This document shows positions 5,898-7,567 of a stretch of DNA of 7,567 nt, piece after piece. The DNA lies in assembly GCA_937893605.1 (NCBI GenBank), contig CALBGG010000148.1, positions 1 to 7,567 on the forward strand, given 5' to 3'. Under the pieces are notes generated by a model. That model did no database searches. It worked only from the letters and a program-made list of their open reading frames with translations, and was not told the origin of the DNA. The first letter of the stretch is position 1. Every line of letters starts with the position of its first letter. This DNA comes from an uncultured Clostridia bacterium (GTDB taxonomy: Bacteria > Bacillota > Clostridia > Oscillospirales > Oscillospiraceae). The position numbers were made by a program, and so were the translations under genes.

Positions 5898-7124
5898 TCA
5901 GAAAGCCCAGTTTCCGTTTTTGAATATCTGAACCCTTTCGCCCGTTTCCGTCTCGCCGACAATATCGAGATCCTCAGAGCCTATCATGAAGTCCTCGTGG
6001 ATCATGGAGGAGTTTATGCCCATATCGCGGCACTGTTCGAGCGTATAGCTATCAAAATCCTTTATGCAGCTTGTAAATCCGTCGCCGAGCGCAAGGTGAC
6101 AGGCGGCGTTTTCATCAAACAGAGTATTATAGAACATGATGCCGCTGTTTCTTATCGGGCTGTCATAAGGCACGAGCGCACACTCACCGAGCATTTTCGA
6201 GCCCTCGTCCATATTGACGAGCGTTTTGAGCGCGTCCTCGCCCTTTTCGGCCTTCACCTCGGCAACAACACCGTTTTCAAAGCGGACGCTGAAATTTTCT
6301 ATCATCGTGCCTCGGTATGACAGCGGGCGCGTTGAGTAAACTATGCCCTCGGCCTGCCCCTTCATGGGGCTTGTGAAGACCTCCTCGCTGGGGATATTGG
6401 GGTTAAAGGTAATGTTTTTGCCGAGCGTATCCTCCGCTCCGGCGAGAAACTGCGCCTGTGGAATGAGCCCGACGGTGAAGTCTGTGCCGTTTGTGCTCTT
6501 ATAGTGCAGCTTGCGCAGAGACAGTGAATTGAGGTACTTGCAGCGGCTCTTGAGATCGGCGTTGTGCTCGCGCCAGGCCCGTATCCCGTCGCCGTCGGCA
6601 CGTGAGGTATACAGTATCGCCTGCCACAGCTTTTCGACGGCCTCGGCCTCGGACAGCTCCGGGAACACCTTCTTTGCCCACGCCTTTCCCGGCACGGCGG
6701 CTATAACCCACTGGTACTTATTCTCCATCGAGTCGCGAATGGGCTTTATGACCGGCCAGCGCATCTGCACGCTCTTCCCCCACTTTTCCTGATCGAGCTC
6801 ATCGAGGCCCGAGGGATCGGCCGATTCGATATAGATCATCGCAGGCAGCGTCTTTGCTCTGTAGAGAAGCTTTTCCCTCTCCCAGTCCTTTATCTCGCCA
6901 AGGCGCTCGACCGTCTGATACTTAACATGTTTTAGTCTTAGCGGCTGATGCGTCCACTCGACCCTGACCTCGGCAGCACCCGCGAGGTAGCACTGCTCAA
7001 CGAGCATTTCAATAAACTCCGGCTGATCGAGCTCGGCGGAGATGATGACGTCCTGCCCCTTCTGCACATTTGCGCCGACCTTGACTATAAGCTCGGCATA
7101 GCTTTCAATTTTTTTAATGTCCAT
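5898..7124 (-). CDS. M29-family metallo-aminopeptidase (AmpS/PepS type)
   Basis: M29 enzymes are cytoplasmic, metal-dependent exopeptidases that remove N-terminal residues from peptides. The 408-residue length matches AmpS, AmpT and PepS. Numbering here counts from the outer ATG at 7136. Seen: the N-terminal IESYAELIVKVGANVQKGQ typical of the family, and candidate metal ligands in the expected order. These are Glu in NIPSEEVFTSP (251/252), Glu in EGSKMLGE (318), His in CHLALG (347), and His and Asp in IHEDFMIGSEDLDI (380 and 382); nothing appears missing. The ATG at 7124 is preferred because family members begin close to this point and the outer ATG overlaps its only AGGG; the AGGG-to-7124 distance (12 nt) is long, so the start is not certain. 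It is the first gene of the operon with the six-helix and LRR genes, 14 bp ahead of the former. Its substrate is probably general peptides, perhaps only co-transcribed with the surface module. Confidence 0.93.
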   Translation of the reverse strand: MDIKKIESYAELIVKVGANVQKGQDVIISAELDQPEFIEMLVEQCYLAGAAEVRVEWTHQPLRLKHVKYQTVERLGEIKDWEREKLLYRAKTLPAMIYIESADPSGLDELDQEKWGKSVQMRWPVIKPIRDSMENKYQWVIAAVPGKAWAKKVFPELSEAEAVEKLWQAILYTSRADGDGIRAWREHNADLKSRCKYLNSLSLRKLHYKSTNGTDFTVGLIPQAQFLAGAEDTLGKNITFNPNIPSEEVFTSPMKGQAEGIVYSTRPLSYRGTMIENFSVRFENGVVAEVKAEKGEDALKTLVNMDEGSKMLGECALVPYDSPIRNSGIMFYNTLFDENAACHLALGDGFTSCIKDFDSYTLEQCRDMGINSSMIHEDFMIGSEDLDIVGETETGERVQIFKNGNWAF

Positions 7125-7160
7125 ATATAAAAACATCCCTGTGCTTAAATAATCAAAATT

Positions 7161-7169
7161 ATTTTATCA
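7161..7169 (-). promoter_or_regulatory. Probable extended -10 promoter of the aminopeptidase-LRR operon
   Basis: On the minus strand TGATAAAAT (TGn plus TAAAAT at 7161-7166) lies about 37 nt before the ATG at 7124. The position 17 bp further upstream holds only a poor -35 (TAGTAA, 7184-7189). The surrounding 7137-7230 is AT-rich and gene-free, as expected for a promoter region. Confidence 0.45.
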
Positions 7170-7302
7170 CATGGGTTACAGAATTACTACACATTTATAT
7201 TGCGGGCGCAAAATTTTTTTCGTTCGAATTTGTATGAGTTGCAATGATGAGTTAAGGTTGAATTGACGGACAAAACCGAAAGGCAGGTGTACCCTATTCG
7301 CT

Positions 7303-7460
7303 ATGAGTGCGATAACACAGGACATACGTTATAAACAAGCAATAATTGAGTATTCGATGAAGCATGGCGTCACAAATGCCGCAATCCGCTGCAAGGCCGC
7401 CGGCAGAATATCTACCGCCGGAGGAAGAAATACGGCGGAGACATTCATTCACCGGCGAAC
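7303..7460 (+). pseudogene. Truncated, frameshifted N-terminus of an IS481-like transposase
   Basis: From the ATG at 7303 the frame reads MSAITQDIRYKQAIIEYSMK, then HGVTNAAIRCK, which I recognise as the helix-turn-helix start of IS481/IS3-type integrase-transposases common in Clostridia. The expected continuation (RQNIYRWRKKYGG) is absent in this frame. It appears in the frame two bases over as RRQNIYRRRKKYGGDIHS from about 7398. The shift fits loss of a single base near 7393-7398. The usual Trp before the RKK run is Arg here. After about 7455 no frame continues the transposase (the expected RSHRPHSHP stretch and DDE domain are missing). The ribosome binding site also looks damaged: AAAGGCAGG at 7279-7287. 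It is a dead remnant; the family call rests on recall of typical N-termini, and the end position is approximate. Confidence 0.65.
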
Positions 7461-7466
7461 CGCATT

Positions 7467-7487
7467 AAAAAAGCCTCCGCGGCGGAG
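7467..7487 (-). terminator. Leftward-facing terminator-like hairpin inside the transposase remnant region
   Basis: CTCCGC and GCGGAG (7475-7487) form a perfect inverted repeat, giving a 5-bp stem with a 3-nt loop. On the minus strand it is followed by GC and then TTTTTT (7472-7467). It would stop a transcript coming from the right. In one minus frame a stop codon (TAA, 7517-7515) lies about 28 nt before the hairpin, consistent with the 3' end of a leftward gene beyond the window. The stem is short, so this is a moderate call. Confidence 0.5.
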
Positions 7488-7567
7488 CGATATGCCCCGA
7501 TACGGAAGCTTCCCTTACATTGCCGCGGCGCTCGTGGCAGATCCGAGGATCGAGCGCCGCAGCAGCA

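Noticed and set aside
5594..5962. 122-codon minus-strand frame across the aminopeptidase/six-helix junction
   Set aside because: It is basic and low in hydrophobic structure, overlaps two better-supported genes with ribosome binding sites, and has none itself.
7125..7136. Outer ATG at 7136 as the start of the aminopeptidase
   Set aside because: The only SD-like AGGG abuts this ATG with no spacer. The ATG at 7124 fits family N-termini better, though the question is not settled.
1..7567. CRISPR array, tRNA, rRNA, phage attachment site
   Set aside because: No regularly spaced identical repeats outside the LRR coding repeats, no cloverleaf or rRNA-like sequence, and no att-type direct repeat pair was seen by eye.

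Overview
The window looks like a chromosomal segment of a low-to-moderate GC Gram-positive anaerobe of the class Clostridia, plausibly in the Ruminococcaceae/Oscillospiraceae neighbourhood. This is an inference from the strong AGGAGG-type ribosome binding sites, the long (two-domain) form of hibernation factor Hpf, sigma-A-like extended -10 promoters, an internalin-like leucine-rich-repeat (LRR) protein and an IS481-like transposase start. No rRNA, tRNA or CRISPR array is visible, so species-level placement is not possible.

Layout, left to right. (1) A 70-residue two-helix membrane protein (+, 21-233) converges on an unrecognised single-pass membrane protein (-, 282-1106), with a shared bidirectional terminator between them. 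(2) That membrane protein is transcribed divergently from a small XRE-type repressor (+, 1248-1556). The 140 bp between them carries two near-identical 19-bp palindromic boxes, one over each likely -10 element, which suggests a self-contained regulator/target pair. (3) A second bidirectional terminator separates the repressor from the leftward genes prmA (ribosomal protein L11 methyltransferase) and hpf (ribosome hibernation factor). hpf has its own extended -10 promoter and a hairpin at the predicted mRNA 5' end. An intrinsic-terminator-like hairpin sits between hpf and prmA. (4) A tight leftward operon follows: an M29 metallo-aminopeptidase, then a six-helix membrane protein, then a 651-residue membrane-anchored LRR protein whose start overlaps the stop of the gene before it by 8 bp. 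(5) The right end holds the broken start of an IS481-like transposase, frameshifted and cut short, then a leftward-facing terminator-like hairpin and GC-rich sequence running off the edge.

The left half is about transcriptional control of an envelope protein and about ribosome maintenance: PrmA modifies L11 and Hpf dimerises idle ribosomes. The right half is a possible surface module. The LRR protein has an acidic cytoplasmic tail with two EEKTV motifs, one membrane helix, a TPR-like stalk and three tandem LRR cassettes of identical design predicted to lie outside the cell. It is coupled to a six-helix membrane partner. I know of no characterised system with exactly this arrangement. The LRR/six-helix pair and the two-box XRE module are the strongest candidates for undescribed biology here; both functions are inferred, not shown.
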